Below the pieces are notes generated by a model. It had not been told where the DNA came from. It searched no databases and was given only the letters and a program-made list of their open reading frames with translations. A stretch of 64,000 nucleotides of DNA from SLRI01 sp964576715 (GTDB lineage Bacteria > Pseudomonadota > Alphaproteobacteria > Geminicoccales > Geminicoccaceae). Positions 21,566 to 29,659 of this stretch are shown piece after piece (position 1 is the stretch's first letter; each line of letters begins with the position of its first letter). The stretch covers positions 10,415 through 74,414 of the forward strand of contig CAZNWE010000007.1 in NCBI GenBank assembly GCA_964576715.1, read 5' to 3'. Made by a program: the position numbers and the translations under genes.

Positions 21566-21627
21566 TCGATGGTCTTGAGACCATCGATCCGATCCCTGAA
21601 AGGGACAGCGCCAGCAGGCCCTGCAGG
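21566..21627. repeat. Twin-hairpin repeat, copy B (tandem with A)
   Basis: A 62-base unit directly adjacent to copy A. It opens with a perfect stem ATCGATGGTC/GACCATCGAT (10 bp, loop TTGA, starting one base before the unit), has the shared ATCCGATCCCT core, and closes with the CCAGCAGGCCCTG half. By hand it matches copy A at about 50 of 62 positions. Confidence 0.65.
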
Positions 21628-21689
21628 CGAAAGGTCAGGAGACCGTCGATCCGATCCCTTCAATGGACAGGGCCAGCAGGCCCTGGAGG
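21628..21689. repeat. Twin-hairpin repeat, copy A (tandem with B)
   Basis: A 62-base unit abutting copy B. It contains the perfect hairpin CAGGGCC-AGCA-GGCCCTG at 21668-21685 and a second hairpin region with loop AGGA (GGTC-AGGA-GACC) at its start. It sits where the middle of the transposase coding region is missing. Confidence 0.65.
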
Positions 21690-21747
21690 GAGCCTTGACC
21701 AGATCGTCCACCGACCGGGTCGAGATGCCTTGAAGGTAAGCCTCCCC

Positions 21748-21769
21748 GTCGATGTCTCCTGACATCGAC
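21748..21769. repeat. Perfect 9-bp hairpin with TCCT loop
   Basis: GTCGATGTC-TCCT-GACATCGAC inside the IS256 remnant. It has the same loop type as the neighbouring twin-hairpin units (TCCT is AGGA on the other strand) and may be half of a further, more diverged copy. Confidence 0.5.
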
Positions 21770-22019
21770 CCTTCGAGGTTTGGATCGCGCGGCCTCCTAC
21801 ACCACCACTCGGGACACTGCCGGCGCGCGATGGACGACAGCGGTCAGCGCCTTCTCGGCCAATCGACGCGGCTCCATGAGGCCCGGGAAGCAGCCGCTCG
21901 GCCGCGAAGCCGAGCATCTCACGCACCAAGTCGGAATCGGACGTCTTCTCCAACAGCCCCTGAAGGGCGATCATCTCGTTGGTTATCGGCTCAGTGCTCC
22001 GGTTCAGGTTGATGGTCAC

Positions 22020-22351
22020 AACCAGACCCTACCGGAGAACCGCCGATGGCCACCGTCAGCTACACCACGCGGTGCGACAAGGTCCTCGACTGCCCGCTGC
22101 AACGCCCGGAGACTGGCAACAGTGCCCTTCTCCGCCGCTAGCACCTGGGCCGCACCACGCCATGGGACACGAGCGGCAGGAGCGGCTTGCCGATCGCCGC
22201 GGCGGGCCCACGGCACCATCTGCGGCAGCGACTTCCTCGACCGAGAGGGGCAACGCCTCGCCGCCGGCGGGCGGTCTTCGGGATCGGTGACCGATCCCGC
22301 GACAACACCTCCGGTCGGCTCGGTGCATCGGCGACGGTATCGGTCGCCCGA
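22020..22351. other. Non-coding gap beside the IS remnant
   Basis: About 330 bases with no supported gene. The one clear structure is a 9-bp perfect hairpin CGGGATCGG-TGA-CCGATCCCG at 22279-22299, without a T-run, downstream of the spore-coat-U-type gene on the other strand. The left end of the IS256 element should lie near 22020-22060, but I could not define its terminal repeat. Confidence 0.4.
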
Positions 22352-22879
22352 TCAGAAGGTCAGCGTGACGTTGACCGTGTCCGTGTAGGTGCCGGCGGGC
22401 ACGCTCTGGCTGCCCGGGATACGGCCATAGACTTGAACGTCGCCGGCGCCCGGTACGAGCAGCACTACCTGCTGGGCTTCGGCCCCCTCACCCCAGACCT
22501 GGTTGCGCGCGGAATTGCGATAGAGCTGATAGTTGAGAATGTCGCCGCTGCCATTGGTCATGGCGCGATTGGCGACATCACCGGCACTGCCGCCGTCGAG
22601 GGCTATGGTGAGCGTGCTCGCGGGACAACCACTGTAGCTGACCGCGCCATCGGCATCGAGTGCTGCCTGCTGACCGGCGCTGTAGGTCCCGAAGTCGATG
22701 GTCGAACCGGCGATCGAGCAGGCTTCCTGAACGGTGACCCGGACGGTCAGGATGTCCGTGTCGGGATTGGCCGCGGCAGCACCGGCGGTCGCAACAGCGA
22801 GAGCCGCGGCGAGCGCGAAGCGTGGGGCCGATGCGAATCGGGAGGCGAGGACGAATCGGGGCATCCAGGAGGAGGGCAT
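22352..22879 (-). CDS. Secreted spore-coat-U (SCPU) domain protein
   Basis: A 175-residue exported protein. A long signal sequence (about residues 1-37, with ALAAALAVATAGAAAA) is followed by a single SCPU domain: VTVQEACSIAGSTIDFGTYS with one Cys, SGCPASTLTIALDGG with the second, then MTNGSGDILNYQLYRN and the closing GTYTDTVNVTLTF. SCPU proteins resemble pilins of chaperone-usher or archaic pili and are normally assembled on the surface. No chaperone or usher gene is visible nearby, so this may be an orphan adhesin subunit. Confidence 0.85.
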   Translation of the reverse strand: MPSSWMPRFVLASRFASAPRFALAAALAVATAGAAAANPDTDILTVRVTVQEACSIAGSTIDFGTYSAGQQAALDADGAVSYSGCPASTLTIALDGGSAGDVANRAMTNGSGDILNYQLYRNSARNQVWGEGAEAQQVVLLVPGAGDVQVYGRIPGSQSVPAGTYTDTVNVTLTF

Positions 22880-23045
22880 GCGATAGTCCCAGTTCTTGGC
22901 GCCACTTGGCGCAGCAGGCGTTTTTGAACGGCGTCGATGCCGCTCGGCATGCCGCTAATCTACCCTTGCCAAGCCTAATTTTCGGTTAAAGGCAACGCAT
23001 CAAGTCATCGGCTTGGGTGGTGGGCGAACCGTCACCCGACCGCTC

Positions 23046-24443
23046 TCAATCGATGCCGAACAGGCGATCACGCTGCTTGAGGTAATTGGCTTCGCCATCG
23101 TAGGGCTTAACCCCAAGGTCGAGACCCGCCACGGTGAGCTCACCGACGGCCGACTTGAGCAGGTAGGTAGCGACGACCCATTCTCGCTGGGCACGCACCA
23201 GATCGACCTGGGAGGTGAACAGTTCCTGCTCGGCGTCGAGCACATCGAGCACGGTACGCTGACCGACAAGTGCTTCCTCCTCGACCCCGTCGAGTGCAAT
23301 CTGATTGGCACGGCTCTCTTCCTCGAGGGCATCGATTACGGCCCGCGCCGCGAGCACCCGTTCCCACGCGGTGGTGACCGAACGTTGCACCCCACGCAGC
23401 GTGTCCTCGAGCTCGCTGCGCCGCGCTTGCACGGTTTCTCGATTCTGCCGTACCCGGGAGCGATCTGCACCACCCTGAAACAACGGCACCGACAGAGTGA
23501 GACCGATCCGCGCCTCGTCGCGTCGATCGATAGCCCTGCTTTCCTGCTGTCGGTAGATGAGGTTGCCGGCGATATCGAGACTGGGCAGGAGGTCGGCGAA
23601 AGCCACGTCCACCGCCTCGCGCGCCGCCTGCAGGCGGAAGGTGGCGCTGGTGATGTTTGGATTCGCCGCGGCGAGCGCCTGCGCCTCACTCTCGCTCGCC
23701 GGCAGCGGCGCGAAGGCCTCGGGCTCGACCAGGACGCCGGGATCGAACCCGATCACGTCACGAAACGTCGCCGTCGACTCGGCGAGGTCGGCGCGGGCGG
23801 TCTCGACATCCGCCTGGGCGCGGGCGAGCCGGGCCTGGGCCTGCGCGACGTCGGTGCGCGCGACCTCGCCGACCTCGAAGCGATCTCGCGTGGCCTCTAG
23901 CTGACGACGGATGCGGGTCTCGTTGGTCAAAGCGAGATCGAGAACGGCGCGATCACGCCACGTCGCCGTATAGGCGTCGACCGCATCCAAAAGGACCTGT
24001 TGCTCGGTGGCGACCAGAAATGCGCGTTCGGCGCGCACCGCGTTCTCGGCCTCGCGGATACCGGCCCGGATGCCGCCACCGGCGTAGAGCGGCTGCCGCA
24101 GCGATAGATCGACGCCACGGGTAACGCGATCGTCACGCTCAGTGACGTCGGTATCGGCCGTCAGCGCGTCGATGGTGCCGTCGAGGAAGACACTCGGCCG
24201 CCCGGCTGCCTGCGCCTGCGGCACCAGCTCATCGGTGGCGCGCAGCTGGGCGCGTCCTGCTTCCAGTCGTGGATTGGTCAGATACGCCGACACGAGAGCC
24301 TCGTTGAGGCTGTCGGCGACTACCGGCTGAACCGGCCAGGCGATGAGCAGCAGGAAGGCGGCAAACGCAAAGCCACGCGGGCGCGCCCCACCACGACAGT
24401 CAAAGGTCAAGGCCCGTCTCCAGCTCTCCGCCAACCGTTGCAC
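23046..24443 (-). CDS. TolC-family outer-membrane channel protein
   Basis: A 465-residue TolC-type protein forming the trimeric outer-membrane duct used by type I secretion and RND efflux. It has a signal peptide (about residues 1-43), then two repeats of paired long helices. Repeat 1 begins LNEALVSAYLTNPRLEAGRAQLRATDELVPQ in shortened form. The middle has RFEVGEVARTDVAQAQARLA, and repeat 2 has GQRTVLDVLDAEQELFTSQVDL. Length and pattern match type I secretion TolC. No ABC or membrane-fusion gene is adjacent, so it is probably shared by systems elsewhere. Confidence 0.92.
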   Translation of the reverse strand: MQRLAESWRRALTFDCRGGARPRGFAFAAFLLLIAWPVQPVVADSLNEALVSAYLTNPRLEAGRAQLRATDELVPQAQAAGRPSVFLDGTIDALTADTDVTERDDRVTRGVDLSLRQPLYAGGGIRAGIREAENAVRAERAFLVATEQQVLLDAVDAYTATWRDRAVLDLALTNETRIRRQLEATRDRFEVGEVARTDVAQAQARLARAQADVETARADLAESTATFRDVIGFDPGVLVEPEAFAPLPASESEAQALAAANPNITSATFRLQAAREAVDVAFADLLPSLDIAGNLIYRQQESRAIDRRDEARIGLTLSVPLFQGGADRSRVRQNRETVQARRSELEDTLRGVQRSVTTAWERVLAARAVIDALEEESRANQIALDGVEEEALVGQRTVLDVLDAEQELFTSQVDLVRAQREWVVATYLLKSAVGELTVAGLDLGVKPYDGEANYLKQRDRLFGID

Positions 24444-24651
24444 TCATCAACCCGGCGGCTGTCCCGGCGCCAGGGCTAACTGTGCACGCCGGTAAATACC
24501 TAGGTGGCGATAGGCTGTTCTGGCAAGAAAACGCGAACGGCGCGCTATGGAAATCGGCGACACGCACCACTGTTGTTGGCATCGTGCAACAGCCGTGACC
24601 GTCGGCCGCCGGGGGGCGGTCGGGTTGTTCGTACACCCAGCCAGAATTGCC

Positions 24652-25836
24652 ATGCGCAAGATCATTCATGTCGACATGGACGCGTTCTATGCCGCAGTCG
24701 AAGAGCGTGACGATCCGATGCTGCGCGGCCGACCACTCGCCGTCGGTGGCGGGTCGGCGCGTGGGGTCGTCATGACGGCGAACTACGTCGCAAGGCGATT
24801 CGGCGTGCGCTCGGCGATGCCGGGTAGCCAGGCCGTGCAACTTTGTCGCGATCTCGTTTTCGTGCCGCCGCGCTTTGCCGTCTACAAGGCAACCAGCCGC
24901 GAGATCCAGGCGATCTTCCACCGTTTCACGGACCTCGTCGAGCCGCTGTCGCTCGACGAGGCATACCTCGATGTCTCAAATCCCAAGATCGACGCGGCGA
25001 GTGCCACGGCGATTGCCAGAGCGATCAAGGCCGCGATCCTCGAGAAAACCTCGCTCACGGCCTCGGCGGGTGTCTCGATCAACAAGTCCCTGGCGAAGCT
25101 CGCCTCGGAAATGGACAAGCCGGACGGCCTCTTCGTGATCCGGCCCGAGCGCGCCCGACACATCCTGGCCGGGCTGGCGATCGAACGGTTTCATGGTGTC
25201 GGCCCGGCGACCGCAGCGCGGCTGCGTGCCGCCGGCATTGCCTGCGGTGCGGATCTGCAGGCCCTCGGCGAAACCGAGGCACTGCGCCGGCTGGGTCGAC
25301 AGGGGCCGCATTTCTGGCGGTTGGCGCACGGCATCGACGAACGGCCGGTGCAACCATCGAGACCGCGCCGGTCGCTCAGCGTGGAAACAACCTTTACGAC
25401 CGACCTCGCCACCAGGGCGGCGCTGGCGCCGGCGATCGAGGGCCTCGCCCAAGAGCTCGCCGCACGTCTCGCCCACACCGCCTTTCTGGCGACCACGGTC
25501 ACGTTGAAGATCAAGTATCGGGACTTTCGCCTGACCACGCGGCAGACGACGCTCAGGGCACCGCCGGCGAGGCCAGCCGAGCTCGCGACGATCGCCATGC
25601 GGCTGCTCGATCGGGCACCGCTGCGCGCGCCGGTGCGATTGCTTGGTCTGGGGGTCGGTGGCCGCCCGGACGGCCATGTGACGCAACTCGCCCTGCCGCT
25701 CGGCCCCGACGACCCCGACGACGACGACCCGGCCGACGACGACGCTGTCGCGCCCGACCCTGCCGTGGGTCACGCTCTCGATGCGCGACATGACGGTCCG
25801 GCGCTCGACAAGCCCGCGGCGCTGGATCAGGGATAG
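24652..25836 (+). CDS. dinB: DNA polymerase IV (Y-family)
   Basis: A 394-residue translesion polymerase. The catalytic residues are in IIHVDMDAFYAAVE and LDEAYLDVS, with the steric-gate region between, followed by the little-finger domain (SLSVETTFTTDL). The C-terminus carries an acidic tail of Asp/Pro/Ala after the polymerase fold, and no clear beta-clamp-binding motif was pinned down. The ATG at 24652 gives the standard MRKIIHVD start. No LexA-type box was found in the upstream gap. Its end overlaps the convergent gene by ten bases. Confidence 0.95.
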   Translation: MRKIIHVDMDAFYAAVEERDDPMLRGRPLAVGGGSARGVVMTANYVARRFGVRSAMPGSQAVQLCRDLVFVPPRFAVYKATSREIQAIFHRFTDLVEPLSLDEAYLDVSNPKIDAASATAIARAIKAAILEKTSLTASAGVSINKSLAKLASEMDKPDGLFVIRPERARHILAGLAIERFHGVGPATAARLRAAGIACGADLQALGETEALRRLGRQGPHFWRLAHGIDERPVQPSRPRRSLSVETTFTTDLATRAALAPAIEGLAQELAARLAHTAFLATTVTLKIKYRDFRLTTRQTTLRAPPARPAELATIAMRLLDRAPLRAPVRLLGLGVGGRPDGHVTQLALPLGPDDPDDDDPADDDAVAPDPAVGHALDARHDGPALDKPAALDQG

Positions 25837-26564
25837 GCGCAGCTCTGCGCGGTGATGTCGATGAAGCTCGGCTCAGCCGCCGCGGTCGCCTGAAAGAACC
25901 ATTCCCGGTCGTTGAGGATAACCGAGTGCACCAGCGGCAGTCGCCCGGCGGCGCGGCTGAGCTCACCGGTGATGGCGAGAAACCGCAACGTCACCGGTGC
26001 TGCCGGATCGTACCACTCGAGCGGTTCGCCGGCTGCGTCGCGCGCTGGCCGGCCGTCGCCACTGACGGTAATGCGCCGATCGGCGAAGGAGACGGCGTTG
26101 TCGAGCACGGTGGTCACCGGCGTGCGCACGACCAGGCGGCTGGTTTCGACGGTGGCCTCGCAGTCTCGCTCGCGACCCGCTTGCTCGATGACGAAGGCCA
26201 GGCGCTCGCGCGCGACGCCAGCGCGGGTCCGCGCGCGCAGCAGATCGAGAAGTGGCTTGAATTCCGCCGGTGGCACATTGGCCGCATAATCGAGACGCAA
26301 CGACCGCAGCTGGCTCTCCAGCCTGCCCGCATGGTCCTCGATCGTCGCCAGGTCTTCCATCAGCTTCAGGTTGCGAGCCTTGGCCTCCTCTAGGTCGGCC
26401 GCCCGCTGCGCCAGCAAGTGATCGCCTTCGGAGCGCCCGGCCTCGTAACCGGCGATCGCAAAAAAGCCGAGCAACGCCAAAGCTGCGGCCAAGCGAACCA
26501 CGTTCCAGAAAAACTTGCGGCGCTGCGCCTGGCGCCGCCTTCCGAGGGTCGACAGTTGTTTCAT
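25827..26564 (-). CDS. Membrane-anchored coiled-coil protein of unknown function
   Basis: A 245-residue protein with a basic cytoplasmic head, one transmembrane helix (about residues 21-41, VVRLAAALALLGFFAIAGYEAG), a coiled-coil region (about 50-100, QRAADLEEAKARNLKLMEDLA), and a periplasmic domain ending HSVILNDREWFFQATAAAEP. The layout recalls Pseudomonas-type DUF6776 proteins, but this is only a resemblance. It lies downstream of ppsR on the same strand, 58 bases away. The ATG at 26564 is chosen because it precedes the basic head directly. Confidence 0.7.
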   Translation of the reverse strand: MKQLSTLGRRRQAQRRKFFWNVVRLAAALALLGFFAIAGYEAGRSEGDHLLAQRAADLEEAKARNLKLMEDLATIEDHAGRLESQLRSLRLDYAANVPPAEFKPLLDLLRARTRAGVARERLAFVIEQAGRERDCEATVETSRLVVRTPVTTVLDNAVSFADRRITVSGDGRPARDAAGEPLEWYDPAAPVTLRFLAITGELSRAAGRLPLVHSVILNDREWFFQATAAAEPSFIDITAQSCAYP

Positions 26565-26622
26565 GGCACCTGTCTGCGGGCCTTGCGATCGGCGCACACG
26601 ACAACCGATGCCAAGTCGCCTC

Positions 26623-27525
26623 TCAGCTGCTGTCGTCCGCCCCCGTGCCGGGCTTTCCGGCATCGGCTGGAGCGTTCGAGACCACCAACGCGCCGATCAC
26701 CGGATTTGCCCGGGCCTGCACCAGCTGATAGATCGTCGCGGCCGTTTCTTCAACTGATCGTTTAGTCACGTCGATTTCGACCCAACCGTTTCGCGCGAAC
26801 AGGCGGCGCGCGTAGCGCAACTCCTCGCGAATCCGCTCGAGATCCGCGTAGTCGCCGCCAAAGCGGCCCTGCTCGAGACCCTCGATCCCCAGCATGCGTT
26901 GGCGATTCTGCCGGATTTGCACGAGTTGGGCCGGGTTGATCGTCAGCCCGATGATCAACGGCCGGGTCAAGCGCTCGAGGATCGGCAGCTGTGGCAGATC
27001 GAGCACGAGCGGCACATTCGCCGCCTTGATGCCGCGATGCGCGAGATAGACGCAGGTCGGTGTCTTCGACGTCCGTGACACGCCGACCAGCACGACGTCA
27101 GCGTCCTCCAGCTCCTCGGCATATTGGCCATCGTCGTGCCGCATGGTGAAATCCATGGCGGCGATGCGCGAGAAATAATCCTCGTCCATCGCGTGCTGCC
27201 GGCCGATCTGCGGCCGACCCGCCGATCCGAGCAAGCCGGTCAGCGCGTTCATCACCGAATCGAGCACCGGGACACACGGCACGCCGCTCAACCGGCAGCG
27301 CTCCTGCAGGAAGAACCTGAGCTCTGGTGAGACCAGCGTGAAGATGACGAGACCCGGCAATGCCTCGACCAGAGTCATCACCTTCTCGAGCTGGCTGCGC
27401 GTGCGGACGAAGAACCAGACATGCTCGACCGGTACAACGTCCTCGAACTGCGAGACCGCAGCGCGAGCGACCGTGGTGACGGTTTCGCCGGTCGAATCCG
27501 AGATCAAGTGAAGGTGAAGGCGCAC
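26623..27525 (-). CDS. ppsR: PPDK/PEP-synthase regulatory protein (DUF299)
   Basis: A 300-residue bifunctional kinase/pyrophosphorylase that switches pyruvate phosphate dikinase or PEP synthase by ADP-dependent phosphorylation and Pi-dependent dephosphorylation. Visible are the N-terminal LHLISDSTGETV, the central MDFTMRHDDGQ and the P-loop-like GVSRTSKTPTCVYLA, as in the family. The GTG at 27525 begins directly before the conserved segment, with GGAGAG upstream. The Rickettsia homologue RP001 flanks the replication origin next to hemE, and the same order is found here. The C-terminal tail is slightly extended. Confidence 0.93.
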   Translation of the reverse strand: MRLHLHLISDSTGETVTTVARAAVSQFEDVVPVEHVWFFVRTRSQLEKVMTLVEALPGLVIFTLVSPELRFFLQERCRLSGVPCVPVLDSVMNALTGLLGSAGRPQIGRQHAMDEDYFSRIAAMDFTMRHDDGQYAEELEDADVVLVGVSRTSKTPTCVYLAHRGIKAANVPLVLDLPQLPILERLTRPLIIGLTINPAQLVQIRQNRQRMLGIEGLEQGRFGGDYADLERIREELRYARRLFARNGWVEIDVTKRSVEETAATIYQLVQARANPVIGALVVSNAPADAGKPGTGADDSS

Positions 27526-27988
27526 TTGGACACTACTCTCCGGCTGCGGCACACGCTGGCGTTGTCGGTGGACCGGCTTGTGGACGGTTGTTCGGTTGCT
27601 CACAAGACCGAACGAATGATCGCCGGCTGTGCACGCGATGCCAGCGAGGCGGGCCAGCCGCGGGCCTGTGGACCCGTTCTTGCCAAGCCGGCAGCGCAAC
27701 TGACATATGCCCGATTTCCCACTCTTCCACGGCGGTTGCAACCCGTTGTACGACAAGGCAGGATCGTCGGGTCACGCGATTTGCCCCCGGCGGTCATGCG
27801 AGTCGGCGATTCGTCGGGCAAATGCGGGACTACGAATGATCCACGTTTTTTGTCCGCCATCTACCTCCCTAACCCTTTTATCTCATTTTCAGTTAAGAGA
27901 TGATGTGTGACACAGCGGGCATCGTCGTCCGGCGGGCCGTCGGTTGGTCGCTGAAGATCGTGGCCGAATCCCCCTTGAAAGTGACACG
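27526..27988. other. Putative chromosomal replication origin (oriC)
   Basis: A 463-base gap between the divergent ppsR and hemE genes, the place where the Caulobacter/Rickettsia origin lies. It contains DnaA-box-like TGTGGACGG (27579-27587) and TGTGGACCC (27667-27675), and TGATCCACG (27837-27845), close to the TGATCCAC G-box of Caulobacter. Two CcrM-type GANTC sites lie side by side (GAGTC 27800-27804, GATTC 27808-27812), and a pyrimidine/AT-rich tract runs from 27841 to 27905. No perfect TTATCCACA is present, so the assignment rests mainly on gene order. Confidence 0.5.
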
Positions 27989-29032
27989 ATGAGCGCAAGG
28001 CCCGAAAAGATCATGCTTCGCGCGCTGGCCGGCGAGGTGACCGAGCGACCGCCCATCTGGTTGATGCGCCAGGCTGGCCGTTATCTGCCCGAGTATCGTG
28101 CCGTACGCCGCAAGACGAGCGGCTTCCTCCAGCTGTGCTACGACCCGGCCAACGCCGAGGAAGTGACGCTGCAGCCGATCAGACGGTTCGACTTCGACGC
28201 CGCAATCCTGTTCTCCGATATCCTGGTGGTGCCCGATGCGCTGGGTTCGGAGGTCGGATTTCATGAAGGCGAGGGGCCGCGACTGACACCGCTCGCCCAT
28301 CGCAGCGACTTGGCGCGGCTGTCGACGGAGCGGCTCCACACTCATTTGGCGCCGGTCTACGAGACCCTGAGACGGCTGCGGCGCTCGCTGCCCGAGCGGG
28401 TAACGCTGATCGGTTTCTCGGGCGCGCCTTGGACGTTGGCCGCCTACATGGTCGAAGGCGGTGGCTCCAAGGACTACGCGGTAGCGCGGACGTTCGCGCG
28501 CCGCGAGCGGCGGTTGTTCGCCGATTTGATCGATCTTTTGTGCAAGGCGATCGTGCGCTACTGCGAGGCGCAGGTGGCCGCCGGGGCCGAGGCCATTCAG
28601 CTGTTCGACAGCTGGGCCGGTGTCTTGCCGCCCGACGAACGCGAACGTTGGGTCGACGCGCCGTTGGCGCGGATCGTCGAGGAATTGCGCGCCTGCTGTC
28701 CGGGCGTGCCGATCATCGTCTTTCCGCGCGGGGTTGGCCCGGCCTTGATCGAGGTGGTGGCGCAGGTGAAGCCCGACGGGGTCGGCATCGACACGGTCGT
28801 CGACCCGGCTTGGGCGGCCGACGCCTTGCCCGCCGACGTCTGCCTGCAGGGCAATCTCGACCCCTTGGCGCTGGTGGCCGGGGGCGAGGCGCTGTTCGAC
28901 GCGGCCGATCGGATCCTCGAGGCCTGGCGCGGCCGACCCTACATCTTCAACCTGGGGCACGGCGTGGTGCCCGAAACACCACCGGAAAACGTTGCGGCGT
29001 TGCTTCAGCACTTGAAATCCCGGGAAAGATGA
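27989..29032 (+). CDS. hemE: Uroporphyrinogen decarboxylase
   Basis: A 347-residue heme-pathway enzyme converting uroporphyrinogen III to coproporphyrinogen III. The N-terminal signature RPPIWLMRQAGRYLPEYR carries the catalytic Arg pair; further marks are FDAAILFSDILVVPDALG with the essential Asp, IGFSGAPWTLAAYMVEGG, and LGHGVVPETPPENV near the end. The start at 27989 gives MSARPEKIML. A terminator hairpin follows 22 bases after the stop, so hemE may be expressed separately from hemJ. Confidence 0.96.
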   Translation: MSARPEKIMLRALAGEVTERPPIWLMRQAGRYLPEYRAVRRKTSGFLQLCYDPANAEEVTLQPIRRFDFDAAILFSDILVVPDALGSEVGFHEGEGPRLTPLAHRSDLARLSTERLHTHLAPVYETLRRLRRSLPERVTLIGFSGAPWTLAAYMVEGGGSKDYAVARTFARRERRLFADLIDLLCKAIVRYCEAQVAAGAEAIQLFDSWAGVLPPDERERWVDAPLARIVEELRACCPGVPIIVFPRGVGPALIEVVAQVKPDGVGIDTVVDPAWAADALPADVCLQGNLDPLALVAGGEALFDAADRILEAWRGRPYIFNLGHGVVPETPPENVAALLQHLKSRER

Positions 29033-29053
29033 CCCTATACGCAGTGGGAGGTT

Positions 29054-29080
29054 TGGCACCGAAGACGCGGTGCCAGTTTT
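29054..29080 (+). terminator. Rho-independent terminator after hemE
   Basis: Perfect 8-bp stem TGGCACCG / CGGTGCCA with a six-base loop, followed directly by GTTTT. It is 22 bases past the hemE stop. The T-run is short, so termination may be partial and some read-through into hemJ is possible. Confidence 0.6.
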
Positions 29081-29173
29081 CGGTGCCGCAGAGCGGTAAT
29101 TCCCACTTCCTGTGATTAGCGGTAGCGGCACGCGAGGCGATGCCCAGCGATCGCACAAGGTTGGTGAACGACA

Positions 29174-29605
29174 CTGACTAACCCACTCTTATGGTTGCTG
29201 GCACTCCATGTCATGGCGTTTGCTGCCTGGATGGCAGCGATGTGGTATTTGCCGCGCCTGTTCATCTATCACCGCGAGGCACCGGTTGGCGGCGAGGCGT
29301 CGGCGACCTTCAAGGTCATGGAACGTCGGCTGCTCAAAGCGATCGGGACGCCGGCGATGATCGCGACCTTCGTCTTCGGCCTGGCGTTGGCGACGATGCA
29401 GTATCAATGGACGCAGGGCTGGCTACACGCGAAGATCCTGTTGGCGGTTGGTATCGCAGGCTGTCACGCCATCATGGCGCGTGACGTTCGCCGGTTCGCT
29501 GCGGACGAGCGGCCGAGAACGACCCTTTGGTACCGGGTGTTCAACGAGGTGCCGACCGTGCTGTTCATCGGCATCGTCATCCTCGCCGTGTTCAAGCCGT
29601 TTTGA
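29174..29605 (+). CDS. hemJ: HemJ, protoporphyrinogen oxidase (UPF0093)
   Basis: A four-helix membrane protein that oxidises protoporphyrinogen IX late in heme synthesis. Conserved residues are seen in LALHVMAFAAWMAAMWYLPR (the essential His), FKVMERRLLKAI, HAKILLAVGI with the essential Lys, and the C-terminal NEVPTVLFIGIVILAVFKPF. The frame opens at 29168 and has no ATG or GTG before the first helix. Homology favours starting at a CTG (29174), giving an L-T-N-P-L-L-W start and 143 residues. A TTG at 29195 would cut into helix 1. Between hemE and rho it completes a small heme cluster. Confidence 0.88.
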   Translation: MTNPLLWLLALHVMAFAAWMAAMWYLPRLFIYHREAPVGGEASATFKVMERRLLKAIGTPAMIATFVFGLALATMQYQWTQGWLHAKILLAVGIAGCHAIMARDVRRFAADERPRTTLWYRVFNEVPTVLFIGIVILAVFKPF

Positions 29606-29659
29606 GCGTGCGGGCGGTCATGCCCGGCAGCGACGGCACAAGCAGCATCTGAGGTCGAC

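Larger units (their letters stand above)
20797..22019 (-). pseudogene. IS256-family transposase, broken and repeat-invaded
   Basis: Pieces of an IS256-type transposase appear in order in different minus-strand frames: DSDLVREMLGFAAERLL near 21925, EPRRLAEKALTAV near 21860, YLQGISTRSVDDLVKA near 21715, VLGMTIGASEAETFWTEFL near 21540, ATWHRCRMHFMRNALAHAGK near 21390, VADHLWPKVPNLA near 21165, EPDVLAYMTFPAQHR and NPIERRNGEIKRRTELVGIF near 20970, and QNDEWAVQ then MSLGTIAQ near 20880-20830. Frameshifts, an internal deletion around 21700-21560 and several short palindromic insertions make it non-functional. Terminal inverted repeats were not located. Confidence 0.8.

Noticed and set aside
22279..22299. 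Terminator for the spore-coat-U-type gene
   Set aside because: A perfect hairpin but with no T-run on either strand and more than 50 bases past the stop.
20441..22351. CRISPR array
   Set aside because: The repeats here have no regular spacers; they are hairpin units, two of them directly abutting.
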